Assembly: GCA_963778225.1 (NCBI GenBank)
Contig: CAVZTR010000011.1
Coordinates: forward strand, 86,820 to 150,819
Reading direction: 5' to 3'
Length of the DNA: 64,000 bases
DNA from: JAGVSR01 sp963778225
GTDB taxonomy: Bacteria > Pseudomonadota > Alphaproteobacteria > Rhizobiales > Hyphomicrobiaceae
Below, one piece after another: positions 35,435-44,488 of the stretch (within the stretch, counting starts at the first letter, position 1; every line of letters starts with the position of its first letter). The position numbers were made by a program, and so were the translations under genes. The notes under the pieces are model-generated. The model made no database searches, was not told the DNA's origin, and saw nothing but the letters and a program-made list of their open reading frames with translations.

Positions 35435-37702
35435 TCATGCTGCATCGCTAAAGCGGCCGAGGAGCTTGTCGAGCGTGATCGGGTAATCACGAATTCTCAC
35501 ACCGGTTGCGTTATAGACCGCATTGGCAACCGCGGCAGCCACGCCGCAGATGCCAAGCTCGGCAACGCCCTTGGCTTTCATAGGCGATGACGCAGGATCC
35601 GGGTCATCGAGAAAGATAACCTCCTGATGTGGAATGTCGGCGTGGACTGGCACTTCATATGCGGCGAGATCATGATTTACAAAAAATCCGATCCGCTTGT
35701 CGACCACCAATTCCTCCATCAACGCGCCACCGACGCCCATGGTCATCGCGCCAATGACCTGGCTGCGCGCCGCTTTGGGATTAAGAATACGTCCCGATGC
35801 GCAAACGGCGAGCATGCGGCGGACACGGATTTCAGCCGTGGCCTGATGGACCCCGACTTCCGCGAAATGGGCTCCGAAGGTCGATTGTTGAACGCGTTTG
35901 TCAATATCGCCATATTCAATCGCGTCCTCCGCTACGAGATCGCCGTCCCTTGAAGCTGCTCTTAGAGCAATGGTTTGCCCGCCCGAACGCACCTGTCCGT
36001 TCTCGAAGACGGCTTCAGTCGCATCCAATCCCAGGTTTTGCGTCACCGCCTCCCGGAGCTTCATGCAGGCGGCATACACGCCGGCGGTCGAATTATTGCC
36101 ACCCCATTGACCACCGGAGCCGCAAGAGGCGGGAAAGGCAGAGTCACCAAGCCTGACAACGACCTGATCCAACGGCACGCCCATCATCTCAGCAGCGGTT
36201 TGAGCGATGATCGTGTAGCTGCCGGTTCCTATATCCGTCATGTCGGTTTCGACCGTAATCACGCCCCGCCTGTCGAGGCGAACGCGCGCGGCCGATTTCG
36301 TCAGCAAGTTGTTTCGAAACGCCGCAGCGACGCCCATGCCGACGAGCCAACGACCCTGCTTTTCTTTTGCAGGTTGGGAATTGCGCTTGCTCCAACCGAA
36401 GCGCTCGGCGCCGATCTGCAAACATTCAACAAGTTGCCGCTGCGAAAACGGAATATTCGCCGGTTTGCTATCTTTCGGAACTTGCGCTTGCGGATCGTCA
36501 GAGGCTGGCTTTTGGGGGTTATCGGGCACAACCTGAGTATCGTTGAGTATCCGAAATTCCACCGGATCCAGGCCAAGCTTCTCGGCCATTTCATCCATCG
36601 CAATTTCCAGCGCCATCAGTCCCGGTGCCTCTCCCGGCGCTCGCATTGCATTACCTTCTGGCAAATCCAGCGTCGCGAGCCGCAAGGCTGTCATGCGGTG
36701 GGGCCCCGCATAGAGCATGCGTGTCTGCTGTACAGCCGTTTCTGGCCCACCTCCCGGCAGATCGCCAGACCAGCTTTCATGTCCGATGGCTGTGATCTTC
36801 CCGTCCTGCGTCGCGCCAATTCGAATGCGCTGGATCGTTGCAGGACGGTGCGTTGTGTTGTTGGGAATGAGCGGCCTGGGAAGCGTGACCTTGACTGGCC
36901 GCTGCGCAACGCGCGCGGCAACAGCTGCCAGAACACTGTCGGATCTGAGGAACAACTTGGCTCCGAATCCGCCTCCAATGTACGGAGAGATCAGACGCAC
37001 ATTCTCTTTCGGTATCTGGAGCGTTTTGGCAAGGTCGGTTACGCCCCAATTGATCATCTGATTGGACGTCCACAGCGTGAGCTTGTCTCCGTCCCAACGG
37101 GCAATGGAAGCATGAGGCTCCATCATCGAGTGCGATTGATCCGGAGTGGTGTACTCACCTTCGAACCGCACCGGCGCTGTCTCGAACGCTGTGTCGAAAT
37201 CTCCGACCGCGGTATCCGGCGGTCCGCTTGAAGGCTCCGTCTTCGGTGGCACAGCCGAGTGTCGCGCTTCGGAAAGGTCGAAAGCGCCTTCTGCACGGAC
37301 GTACGCGACTTTGACGCGTTGCGCGGCCGCACGGGCCTGCTCGAAAGTTTCGGCGACGATCACGGCGATCGCCTGATGGTAATGATCGATGTCGGGACCA
37401 CCGAGCAGCCTGGCCGTGTTCCGGTCGCCTTTACCGACTTTTCCGGCATTGTCTGCCGTAACGATCGCTATGACACCAGGCGCCGATCTTGCTTCGGCCA
37501 AATCCATAGAGCGGATCCGACCCTTGGCAATCCCGGCGGCGACCACGTAGCCGTAGGCAGGTGAAGGACGAATATCGTGATGCTCGTATGCATAGCGGGC
37601 CGTGCCGGTGGTCTTGAGCGGACCGTCGATGCGATCCGTCGGCTGCCCAACGATTTTGAGCTGATCAATGGGGTTCGTCGAGGCGGGTTTATCGAAAAGC
37701 AT
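35435..37702 (-). CDS. paoC: Periplasmic aldehyde oxidoreductase, molybdenum-binding subunit PaoC
   Basis: A 755-residue large subunit of the xanthine oxidase family. The first part (GTARYAYEHHDIRPSPAYGY, SAPGVIAIVTADNAG) is the a/b hammerhead domain; YIGGGFGAKL and APGEAPGLMALEIAMDEMAE are molybdopterin-binding motifs. The base Glu lies in KGVAELGICGVAAAVANAVY near the C-terminus. It oxidises aldehydes to acids with molybdopterin-cytosine dinucleotide. It is the third gene after paoA and paoB, 4 bp downstream of paoB. The PaoD-type maturation factor is not found next to it. Confidence 0.9.
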   Translation of the reverse strand: MLFDKPASTNPIDQLKIVGQPTDRIDGPLKTTGTARYAYEHHDIRPSPAYGYVVAAGIAKGRIRSMDLAEARSAPGVIAIVTADNAGKVGKGDRNTARLLGGPDIDHYHQAIAVIVAETFEQARAAAQRVKVAYVRAEGAFDLSEARHSAVPPKTEPSSGPPDTAVGDFDTAFETAPVRFEGEYTTPDQSHSMMEPHASIARWDGDKLTLWTSNQMINWGVTDLAKTLQIPKENVRLISPYIGGGFGAKLFLRSDSVLAAVAARVAQRPVKVTLPRPLIPNNTTHRPATIQRIRIGATQDGKITAIGHESWSGDLPGGGPETAVQQTRMLYAGPHRMTALRLATLDLPEGNAMRAPGEAPGLMALEIAMDEMAEKLGLDPVEFRILNDTQVVPDNPQKPASDDPQAQVPKDSKPANIPFSQRQLVECLQIGAERFGWSKRNSQPAKEKQGRWLVGMGVAAAFRNNLLTKSAARVRLDRRGVITVETDMTDIGTGSYTIIAQTAAEMMGVPLDQVVVRLGDSAFPASCGSGGQWGGNNSTAGVYAACMKLREAVTQNLGLDATEAVFENGQVRSGGQTIALRAASRDGDLVAEDAIEYGDIDKRVQQSTFGAHFAEVGVHQATAEIRVRRMLAVCASGRILNPKAARSQVIGAMTMGVGGALMEELVVDKRIGFFVNHDLAAYEVPVHADIPHQEVIFLDDPDPASSPMKAKGVAELGICGVAAAVANAVYNATGVRIRDYPITLDKLLGRFSDAA

Positions 37703-37706
37703 CGCG

Positions 37707-38657
37707 TCACCCTCTCACTTCGTCGATGGCCGCGCCGATCGTTCTCTCGACGAGCGGCAACTTAAATGCATTTTGCTCTGTCGGTTTGGCGCCGGCCAGT
37801 AGCTCGGCCGTTACCGCCTTGGAACCTCGGGTCATCTGCGGCTCAGCCGCTTCGACGCGCCACGGCTTGTGTGCAACGCCTCCAAGCGCGATGTGGCCGC
37901 TGCCGTCCTTCTGGATGATGGCGCCAACTGAAATCAACGCGAACGCGTAGGAAGCCCGGTCGCGAACCTTGAAGTAAAAATGTGTCCCGCCAATCGGCGG
38001 AGGCAATATTACCGCCGTGATCAGTTCACCCGGTTCCAGATTAGTTTCGATATGGGGCGTGTCGCCAGGGAGTCGGTGAAACTCCGCAATCGGGATCTTG
38101 CGCGTTTCACCATCGGGCCGGACGGTCTCGATCACGGCGTCGAGAACGCGCATGGCGACTGCCATGTCGCTGGGATGCGTGGCGATGCAAGCCTCACTCG
38201 TACCCACCACGGCATGCTGCCGATTGAAGCCGCCGATTGCTGCGCACCCGCTCCCGGGCTGTCGCTTATTGCACGGTTGATTTGTATCGTAGAAGTAGGG
38301 ACAGCGCGTTCTTTGAAGAAGATTACCGGCGGTCGTCGCCATGTTGCGCAGTTGACCGGATGCTCCAGCGAGCAGCGCGCGCGAAAGCACCGCATAGTCG
38401 CGTCGTACGCGCTCATGGGCCGCAAGGTCTGTGTTGCGGACAAGGGCTCCGATCCGCAGACCTCCATCAGGTGTGGTCTCGATCGTATCGAGTGCGAGGC
38501 CGTTGACGTCGACAAGGTGGGCAGGTGTTTCAATCTCGAGTTTCATCAGGTCGAGCAAATTGGTTCCGCCCGCGATGAATTTGGCTGCAGGGTGTCGAGC
38601 CACAGCAGCCGCGGCTTCTTTTGGCGACACCGCCCGCTCGTACGTGAAGGACCTCAT
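37707..38657 (-). CDS. paoB: Periplasmic aldehyde oxidoreductase, FAD/[4Fe-4S] subunit PaoB
   Basis: A 316-residue subunit. FIAGGTNLLDLMKLEIETPA is the FAD-binding loop of the family. RTRCPYFYDTNQPCNKRQPG followed by SGC is the extra cysteine cluster that binds a [4Fe-4S] centre in PaoB and separates it from ordinary xanthine dehydrogenase medium subunits. The Met at 38657 overlaps the paoA stop by 4 bp; the longer frame is an unrelated overlap with paoA. It passes electrons between the Mo and 2Fe-2S subunits. Confidence 0.9.
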   Translation of the reverse strand: MRSFTYERAVSPKEAAAAVARHPAAKFIAGGTNLLDLMKLEIETPAHLVDVNGLALDTIETTPDGGLRIGALVRNTDLAAHERVRRDYAVLSRALLAGASGQLRNMATTAGNLLQRTRCPYFYDTNQPCNKRQPGSGCAAIGGFNRQHAVVGTSEACIATHPSDMAVAMRVLDAVIETVRPDGETRKIPIAEFHRLPGDTPHIETNLEPGELITAVILPPPIGGTHFYFKVRDRASYAFALISVGAIIQKDGSGHIALGGVAHKPWRVEAAEPQMTRGSKAVTAELLAGAKPTEQNAFKLPLVERTIGAAIDEVRG

Positions 38658-39325
38658 GCTTTCCTCCCAGCGACCTCGGTCAGCGCATCGATGATGTTTG
38701 AGTAGGCGCCACACCGACAGATATTGCCGCTCATCCGTTCTCGAAGCTCGATGGGCGTCACCTCTGCTGGCACGGTCAGATCTTCGGTCACGTGACTCGG
38801 GATATCGGCTTGGATTTCTTCGAGAACCGCCACAGCGGAGCAAATCTGTCCCGGCGTACAGTAACCGCACTGGTATCCATCATGCTTGACGAACGCGGCC
38901 TGCATCGGGTGCAGACGGTTCATGGATCCAAGTCCCTCAATGGTCGTGATGCTACTTCCCTCGTGCATCAACGCCAGCGTGAGACAGGAATTGATCCGCC
39001 GTCCGTTGGCGATCACAGTGCAGGCGCCGCACTGACCGTGATCGCATCCCTTTTTCGTACCTGTAAGATGCAAGTGCTCGCGAAGCGTATCCAATAGCGT
39101 CGTACGGGCATCCACCTCTAAAGAACGATGATCACCGTTCACAGTGAACGAAACCGGGACGAGAGCAGGTGACGCCACCGGCCGGGCATCTGCTTCGAGA
39201 ACGCCGGCCATGGCCGCATTCGACGTCGTCACCGCAAGTGCCGAAGCTGCCCCGGCAAGCAGCATGTCGCGACGCGTTACGGACGAATCGGAACAATTGC
39301 CCATGTCCACCAGATCCCTTGCCAC
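38654..39325 (-). CDS. paoA: Periplasmic aldehyde oxidoreductase, [2Fe-2S] subunit PaoA (Tat substrate)
   Basis: A 223-residue iron-sulfur subunit. A twin-arginine signal, SSVTRRDMLLAGAASALAVT, directs export of the folded complex. The plant-type cluster site is GTKKGCDHGQCGACTVIANG and RRINSC; the second cluster is YQCGYCTPGQI with GNICRCGAY. This set defines the small subunit of molybdenum hydroxylases. An ATG at 39304 is an alternative start. It is first in paoABC and probably carries the export signal for all three subunits. Confidence 0.91.
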   Translation of the reverse strand: MARDLVDMGNCSDSSVTRRDMLLAGAASALAVTTSNAAMAGVLEADARPVASPALVPVSFTVNGDHRSLEVDARTTLLDTLREHLHLTGTKKGCDHGQCGACTVIANGRRINSCLTLALMHEGSSITTIEGLGSMNRLHPMQAAFVKHDGYQCGYCTPGQICSAVAVLEEIQADIPSHVTEDLTVPAEVTPIELRERMSGNICRCGAYSNIIDALTEVAGRKA

Positions 39326-39526
39326 TCAAGATTTTGCGGGTGGCAAATTGCGTATCCGGCAAATGGTTCCAGTAAAATGACGGCCATGGCGACGAACTCG
39401 CTTTGAACCGACGACCTCAGCTCATGGTTGTGACAACCGAGCCCTGTCCATGCTGCGCAGGTGGTGGGGTTCTGCCGACGCCCCGTTCGGCTGATCAACG
39501 CGTCTGGCCAGATGATAACGTCGTCA

Positions 39527-40021
39527 TCATGGTGCGAAAAAGGGATCGACGTTGTTCAGCGTGACCCAGACCGACACGTAGCTCGCCAAAAGTAGCCAGG
39601 CAGCTCTCAAGCCGATGAGTATTGCAGCGGCGCGATCAATTGATAGCGCGAGCGAAAAGCTGAACATCGCTGCAGCAAGTCCGAACACGGTGTCGACCGC
39701 ACCCAATATCGGACTGCGCAGCAGAAAGTAGACCGTTGTGAATACCGCAAACAGCACCCACCCGATTGCCTCGCTGATCAAGAACCATGAGCGCTGTGAA
39801 CTTGGTGGGCTATTGGCAATCCTATACAGTGCCACCAACGACGTGATGTTGAGTAGCAGCCAGACCGGCGCAAAAACCCAGCCTGGCGGAGCCGCTGCTG
39901 GCAGCACAAAACTGTTGTAGAAGATCTTGTCGCCACCCAAGCCCGCCGGAAGTGCACTAACGATGTTTGCGGCCAGAAAAATCAAGCCAGCATGCCACCA
40001 CAGGAGTCGGTGGTTCGTCAT
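39527..40021 (-). CDS. tspO: TspO/MBR-family membrane protein
   Basis: A 164-residue protein with about five hydrophobic helices (WWHAGLIFLAANIVSALPAG, GWVFAPVWLLLNITSLVALY, FLISEAIGWVLFAVFTTVYF, and two more). PGWVFAPVW and the tryptophan/proline pattern fit TspO/MBR proteins, which bind porphyrins and regulate stress or photosynthesis genes. A sequence-divergent member, so the assignment is moderate. The Met at 40021 is used. It is divergent from a tetR gene; a perfect palindrome lies between the two start codons. Confidence 0.65.
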   Translation of the reverse strand: MTNHRLLWWHAGLIFLAANIVSALPAGLGGDKIFYNSFVLPAAAPPGWVFAPVWLLLNITSLVALYRIANSPPSSQRSWFLISEAIGWVLFAVFTTVYFLLRSPILGAVDTVFGLAAAMFSFSLALSIDRAAAILIGLRAAWLLLASYVSVWVTLNNVDPFFAP

Positions 40022-40048
40022 GACACCCCCTTCGTCTTTGACCCGTTG

Positions 40049-40078
40049 GATATTATATATCACGCGATATATAATATC
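40049..40078. promoter_or_regulatory. Perfect 13-bp-arm palindrome between tspO and tetR, probable operator
   Basis: GATATTATATATC, then ACGC, then GATATATAATATC: two 13-bp arms without a mismatch around a 4-bp spacer. The site lies 27 bp upstream of each start codon in an 83-bp divergent gap. Its size and place fit the operator of the adjacent TetR protein, repressing both genes. Confidence 0.75.
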
Positions 40079-40104
40079 GCAAGGCCTAGTGAGAGGGCAC
40101 TCCT

Positions 40105-40752
40105 ATGCCGCGCCCTAAGGGCAGTCCGAATGACGACTTCGCCGCGTCGAGAGCGGCGTTACTCGTCAAGTTACGCAAGGCCCTCCTTGGTCCTCAACCT
40201 CCATCCAGTCTGCGAGCCTTGGCTCAAACTGCAGACGTCGCTGTGCCAACCTTGAGGCATTATTTCGGAGACAAGGACGCGGTACTCGCAGCTGTTTTCG
40301 CTGACTGCCACGGCGGTAGCGCTCGTGAATTGCAGGTGGCAGCCACGCCGACGGGGTCCTTCAAAAAATCCATCCTCGACCTCGTTCAACACGTCGCCGA
40401 TGGTTTTCGGTACGGCAAGTTGGACAGCCTACATGCCGTCGGGTTGACAGAAGGTCTGGCCGCGCAGCACGTCGCGCAAGCTTACTTGAATGAGATCCTC
40501 GAGCCGACCATTGCTGCCACGACGATGCGCCTGCAGGCGCACATAGATCGGGGAGAGATGCGAGTGGTGAAAGCGCGACACGCGGCCGTAGCACTTCTCT
40601 CACCCATCGTGCTGCTCTTCCTGCATCAAAACAAGCTCAATGGAGCAAAGTCGCATCCAACAGATATAGAGGCCTTCTTGGTTACCCATGTTGATGCGTT
40701 TGTTCGCGGATATGCGCCTGCTACCGGGCATTCGAAAAAGACTTCAGATTAA
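40105..40752 (+). CDS. TetR-family transcriptional regulator
   Basis: A 215-residue regulator. The N-terminal helix-turn-helix is SSLRALAQTADVAVPTLRHY followed by FGDKDAVLAAVFADCHGG, the TetR pattern with Y/F-F-x-x-K. Residues 75-205 form a helical ligand domain of no recognised specificity. AGAGGG lies 8 bp before the ATG. It diverges from the TspO-like gene over a perfect palindrome, so it most likely represses itself and tspO until a ligand, perhaps one handled by TspO, binds. Confidence 0.88.
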   Translation: MPRPKGSPNDDFAASRAALLVKLRKALLGPQPPSSLRALAQTADVAVPTLRHYFGDKDAVLAAVFADCHGGSARELQVAATPTGSFKKSILDLVQHVADGFRYGKLDSLHAVGLTEGLAAQHVAQAYLNEILEPTIAATTMRLQAHIDRGEMRVVKARHAAVALLSPIVLLFLHQNKLNGAKSHPTDIEAFLVTHVDAFVRGYAPATGHSKKTSD

Positions 40753-41710
40753 TAAATCTGGTTGTCGCCGTTCGATCAAGGGCTTCGCAAAGTCGGCCGA
40801 AGTCGAGCGTCGTCCATCCACGGTGATCGAACGACGGCAGCGCGGCACGATGGATACGCGAGCAATTCGACGAACGCTTACCCTGTCGCTACACTTGAGG
40901 GACATTGTGCGACGTATGTCAGCGCTAAAGTCGGTTCGCGTGCAGTGAACACTATTCTCAATCGAATCAGAGACTAACTATCATTTTATTGGCTGTGCTC
41001 GCAGTCTGGCGCGAACGGGTCTCAGCAGCCACTGGTCGTGGAAACAGGGAATTTTTGCTAATTTCCCGGTCAGATCTGATCGCAATAGGCCAGAAAAACT
41101 CGGAAATTCAGAGAGTTAGCGCAGAAATTCCCGTGTCAAATAACAGGGAATTCTCCTGGAGGTATCAGGGATTCCATCGGGCCGATCAGCGACTTTTTGT
41201 GATCGGAACAGGTTTGCTTGTCCCCACCATGAGGAGGTTCTATTCGGTCAAAGCTTTTGACCTCGCGCGACAGCTAAGGCAGCACGGCAAATCCTTTGTC
41301 TTTGTGTCTGCGATGGAGCCTGACCAAATGCCAAATGATCTTAGGCGACCATTTCTACGAAGCCTTGCGATAAAGATGATTTGAAAGTGATCGTGCAGTC
41401 TATTCCTGGCGCAGCCGCCTGGATTAGCGAGCCGACGGTGCATATCGGCTAGCAGCCGGGTGTGAAAATCGTCCGGCCGGGAATATCGGCTTCGAGCCAC
41501 TTTACAACCATCGCAGACAGTAACGGAACCGCTGTACACGTTGTGGCGAGCAGCGGCCTGAATTGGCAGCCTAGATTGGCTCTTGCTGAGCAACGTATTC
41601 ACGCTGCGAATTCGGGCAGGTAGCCGCGCGACGAGCGGGATTTGGCGCACTTGCTCAAACAAAAGGAATTGCTGCTGGAGGAGCTTACTGACCACCTTCA
41701 ACTGCTTTTC
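40753..41710 (+). other. Gene-poor stretch with inverted repeats and possible gene debris
   Basis: Nearly 1 kb without a convincing gene. The frame at 40989-41384 and the antisense frame at 41240-41710 are open but have no domain pattern. The stretch contains the inverted-repeat block at 41047-41152. Its low coding quality beside a truncated DUF1236-like fragment suggests decayed DNA. Confidence 0.45.
41047..41152. repeat. Block of short inverted repeats built on GGGAATT
   Basis: GGGAATTT at 41047-41054 faces AATTTCCC at 41060-41067. AATTCCC at 41126-41132 faces GGGAATT at 41146-41152 across 13 bp. Four related elements within about 106 bp look like a small palindromic repetitive element; whether it recurs elsewhere in the genome cannot be seen here. 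Confidence 0.4.
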
Positions 41711-41828
41711 TGCTTCATCAACAATGTCTTGCGGCATCGAATAGAACCGCACTTCCCTCGGAACTTTCACGCCAACATTCAGCGAGAAGTTGATATTGCG
41801 TGCCGGATCGACCCGGCTGGAGTGTCGA
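41711..41828 (-). pseudogene. DUF1236-like fragment
   Basis: Directly after the TAA of the next gene, and in the same frame, the sequence reads VDPARNINFSLNVGVKVPRE and then VRFYSMPQDIVDE. NFS-x-VG-x-x-VP-x-x-V-x-x-x-x-x-P-x-x-IV is the core of DUF1236. The expected RGY-x-YF and IVDP parts that should follow are absent. It looks like a truncated leftover without a start codon. Confidence 0.45.
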
Positions 41829-41830
41829 AC

Positions 41831-42136
41831 TTAGTTGGTCGCTGCCGGTTTAACTTCGACTGTGGGTGCCGGACCCTTCACGTCCACCGCTACAACGTAG
41901 TTCTTGCCGTCCTTAGTCGCACGTCCAATCCACTTGCCGCTCTCGTCCTTCGTCATTGCAGAGACGTCAGTATAACCCAAGTGCATGAGGTGCTGACGCG
42001 CTTGATCGGATGTGAAGATGTTCTGAGTGGCAGGGCCGCCCGTCTTCTCAGTACCTGGCGCCACTCCCGCGTCGTCCGCGAGGGCAGGAAGAGTGAGAAC
42101 GGCGAGCACTGCAGCGAGAGATAAAGTTCGGATCAT
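41831..42136 (-). CDS. Small exported PepSY-like protein
   Basis: A 101-residue protein with a signal peptide (MIRTLSLAAVLAVLTLPALA). The mature part, NIFTSDQARQHLMHLGYTDV...GKWIGRATKDGKNYVVAVDV, has the alpha-beta-beta outline of PepSY-like modules, found in small periplasmic proteins of this group. Function is unknown; inhibition of secreted enzymes or binding have been proposed for the superfamily. It stands between gene-poor DNA and the 290-bp gap before the HAD-ATPase gene, in which nothing else is recognised. Confidence 0.7.
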   Translation of the reverse strand: MIRTLSLAAVLAVLTLPALADDAGVAPGTEKTGGPATQNIFTSDQARQHLMHLGYTDVSAMTKDESGKWIGRATKDGKNYVVAVDVKGPAPTVEVKPAATN

Positions 42137-42426
42137 GGCAGTGTTCCTTCTGTGATTTGTCTGCGCTCGTCGCAGAGAGCCATAACCCCCGTGCCGTCAG
42201 AGAATGATCAATGCTGGCTTAGCTTGTGATCACTAGGCCGAACACCTCACGAACTTGCAGCTTTGTTCTTAGTTCCTTCAACTTCGTCTGCATGGGACCC
42301 GCGCGCAGGTGCCTCAACCCAAATGTTGGACGACAGCGCTCGTAACGTGAGCCGCCGTTGCGCGATAAGATGGGCTGAACGGAAGACTTTACATTGAGAC
42401 CGACGTAAACGGCCCGTCGTGAGCGG

Positions 42427-44130
42427 TCACCCCTTTGCCGGTGCCGTGTACCTTTGCTCCACAATCTTCTTGATGGAGGCGCGGGTGGCGTCAGCGTCGA
42501 GCGACATTTCCTCTTCAATCTCGCGCGCTTGGTCAGCCAGATCGTCGTCCTTGATGGAGTCGCGGAACCACTTGGAGTAGTCGCCAGCGCGCAAGTGATG
42601 AAGCCACGTCTCGTCGTCCACGCCTGCCGCCATCTGCAGAAAGATCATTAAATTATGAGCGCGCAGGTTGAGTGCAAACTTCGGCCCGCGAAAATAAAAA
42701 CTCTTGTCCTCGCCGAGTTCGCCTTCCGCATATTTCCGCGCGTGCCGTTTCTTTTTGCTCTCGGGCTGGCTGGCGTCCACGACCTCAAAACGTCCATCCT
42801 TGCTTAAGACGTGGATCTGGCCTTCTTCGAGAGCTCGGGGGCGCGTGGGACAGGTGCGCCCCGTCGCCTCGCAGAATTTCGCTATCTCGTTGCAAGAGCC
42901 GTCGCCCACGCCGATGACAACCGAAACAAGTTTAAGAAAGTCACTCGACACCAATTCTGGATGGACGGTGACCGCGATGGTGGCGGGGAGTTCTTGTGGG
43001 AGCGTGAAGGCGGCCGCCCCCAGGCCGGCTGGGAGACAATGATGGGCCTCGTCGATCACGATCCAGTGCGGCCGCCCCTTTGCCGACCGCAGTTGCGTCA
43101 ATTCGGGGAGAAGTTTGACTAAGAACGCGGGCCGCTCGGAGGGGTCCACGGCGAGCAAGTTGACGATGACACTGACGGCAGGCTGTTGGAGCAAGCTCAT
43201 CACTTCGTCAACGGTGGGCGGATGTTTGGAGTCACCCACGACCGCCGCTCCCTCGAATTCGACGTAATCGCCCTCGGGGTCGACTACGCAGAACTGAAAG
43301 TCGAGTTCGCGCATCTGTTCCAGGACAGCATTAACAATCGTCGACTTCCCGCCGCCGGACGAGCCGGTGACGAGCGCGGTCTCGAACGGCGCGAGGTGAA
43401 CCTGGCTGCCGTCCTTGCGACAGCCAAGAAGCGGACGCGCTTTGGGCACATCAAGTCCTGGCGAGCGGAGGTCGGTATCGAGAAGCTGACGCGCTAACGC
43501 AGTCACACCAGCGCCGCGAGCGTGCGTCAGGATATCGGCGGTCTCCCTCAACGACGGAATTGCATTCTCCACTGCCACGGAGCAGCCACACATTTTAAGG
43601 AAGGCCTGATCGTTCTCGGCGTCACCGATGCCGACGACGTTGTGCGGGGAAAGTCCCAAGCGCTCCAGCGCTGCGCGAAGGCCCGAAGCCTTGTTGATGC
43701 TAGCTGGCAGCACCATCACCGCCCCCTTGTTGAAAATAATCTGAAGGTCGAGACTGAGGTCGCGAACAGCGTCCAGCACCAGCGATTCATTTGGCTCCCA
43801 GGTCGCGACAATTGAACGACCGACGGAGAGTGGGGACACGCCGAGTTCTTGAAGCCGCATAACGAATTCGGGCGCGGGTGGGTCGGCGAGCGGGAATTCC
43901 TCCTTTCTCGCGGGGTCGTAAAGCAGCGCGCCGTTCTCGACGACGGCGAGGTCGAAAAGATCGAGATCAGGAAATTCGCGCTGGAGTGAGGAAAGTTCGC
44001 GCCCGGTAACTAGAATGAGCGTCCGACCTGAATTTTTCAGCTGCTTCAAGGCCGCGATGGTGTCGGCGTCAACCTTGCCGTTCTCGGCGAGCGTGCCGTC
44101 GTAGTCCGTCGCAAGCGCTATGAAGAACAT
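42427..44130 (-). CDS. HAD-IIB phosphatase fused to a HerA/FtsK-like P-loop ATPase
   Basis: A 567-residue two-domain protein. Residues 1-220 form a HAD-IIB phosphatase: DYDGTLAENG with catalytic Asp9/Asp11, VTGR (Thr42), NKASGL (Lys147) and GIGDAENDQAF (Asp170, Asp174). Residues 240-470 form a P-loop ATPase: Walker A TGSSGGGKST (Lys262), FCVVDPEGDYV, and Walker B HWIVIDEAHH (Asp360-Glu361), most like HerA/DUF87. A 90-residue charged helical tail follows (FYFRGPKFALNLRAHNLMIF). AAGGGGA precedes the ATG at 44130. The HAD part suggests a sugar phosphate substrate; the job of the ATPase is unknown. Divergent from the PPi-PFK gene. Confidence 0.85.
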   Translation of the reverse strand: MFFIALATDYDGTLAENGKVDADTIAALKQLKNSGRTLILVTGRELSSLQREFPDLDLFDLAVVENGALLYDPARKEEFPLADPPAPEFVMRLQELGVSPLSVGRSIVATWEPNESLVLDAVRDLSLDLQIIFNKGAVMVLPASINKASGLRAALERLGLSPHNVVGIGDAENDQAFLKMCGCSVAVENAIPSLRETADILTHARGAGVTALARQLLDTDLRSPGLDVPKARPLLGCRKDGSQVHLAPFETALVTGSSGGGKSTIVNAVLEQMRELDFQFCVVDPEGDYVEFEGAAVVGDSKHPPTVDEVMSLLQQPAVSVIVNLLAVDPSERPAFLVKLLPELTQLRSAKGRPHWIVIDEAHHCLPAGLGAAAFTLPQELPATIAVTVHPELVSSDFLKLVSVVIGVGDGSCNEIAKFCEATGRTCPTRPRALEEGQIHVLSKDGRFEVVDASQPESKKKRHARKYAEGELGEDKSFYFRGPKFALNLRAHNLMIFLQMAAGVDDETWLHHLRAGDYSKWFRDSIKDDDLADQAREIEEEMSLDADATRASIKKIVEQRYTAPAKG

Positions 44131-44488
44131 ATGATCCCCTTGGATTCGAGCGTGGGCGGGCTCGCTCCGTGTAGAACCCCATCGATGCCGGAAAGTTCGC
44201 GAAAGTTGAGGACCAGTTGGACTTCGCGTCAAAGCGCTGAGTGTGAAGGATGATCGTGCACCCCCTCGCTTCATTTCTCCGCCTTCGTCGATGCAATCGA
44301 CTTCGAGGTCACCAGGGCATCGCCCGGTAAGAGGTTCCAAATGCCAGCTACACATAATCGTCCGAACTGAACGTGTATCCCCGAGAATGGAACACGGCAG
44401 GAGGTAGGGTACTTGGAAGCGTCTGGTCGATCTGTGGCTGGGGAATAGACGGCCGCTCGAGCGTGCGCTTCACCGGGAAGGATCGGCA
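44131..44488 (+). other. Divergent intergenic region between the HAD-ATPase and phosphofructokinase genes
   Basis: About 358 bp with no recognisable gene. It must contain both promoters. No strong palindrome or terminator was seen. Confidence 0.4.

Noticed and set aside
35975..37231. A 418-residue rightward open frame
   Set aside because: Antisense to paoC; no domain or ribosome site.
41240..41770. Leftward 176-residue frame as a gene
   Set aside because: Only its first 20 residues look like DUF1236; the rest is Arg/Cys-rich noise and the start is a GTG inside a fragment.
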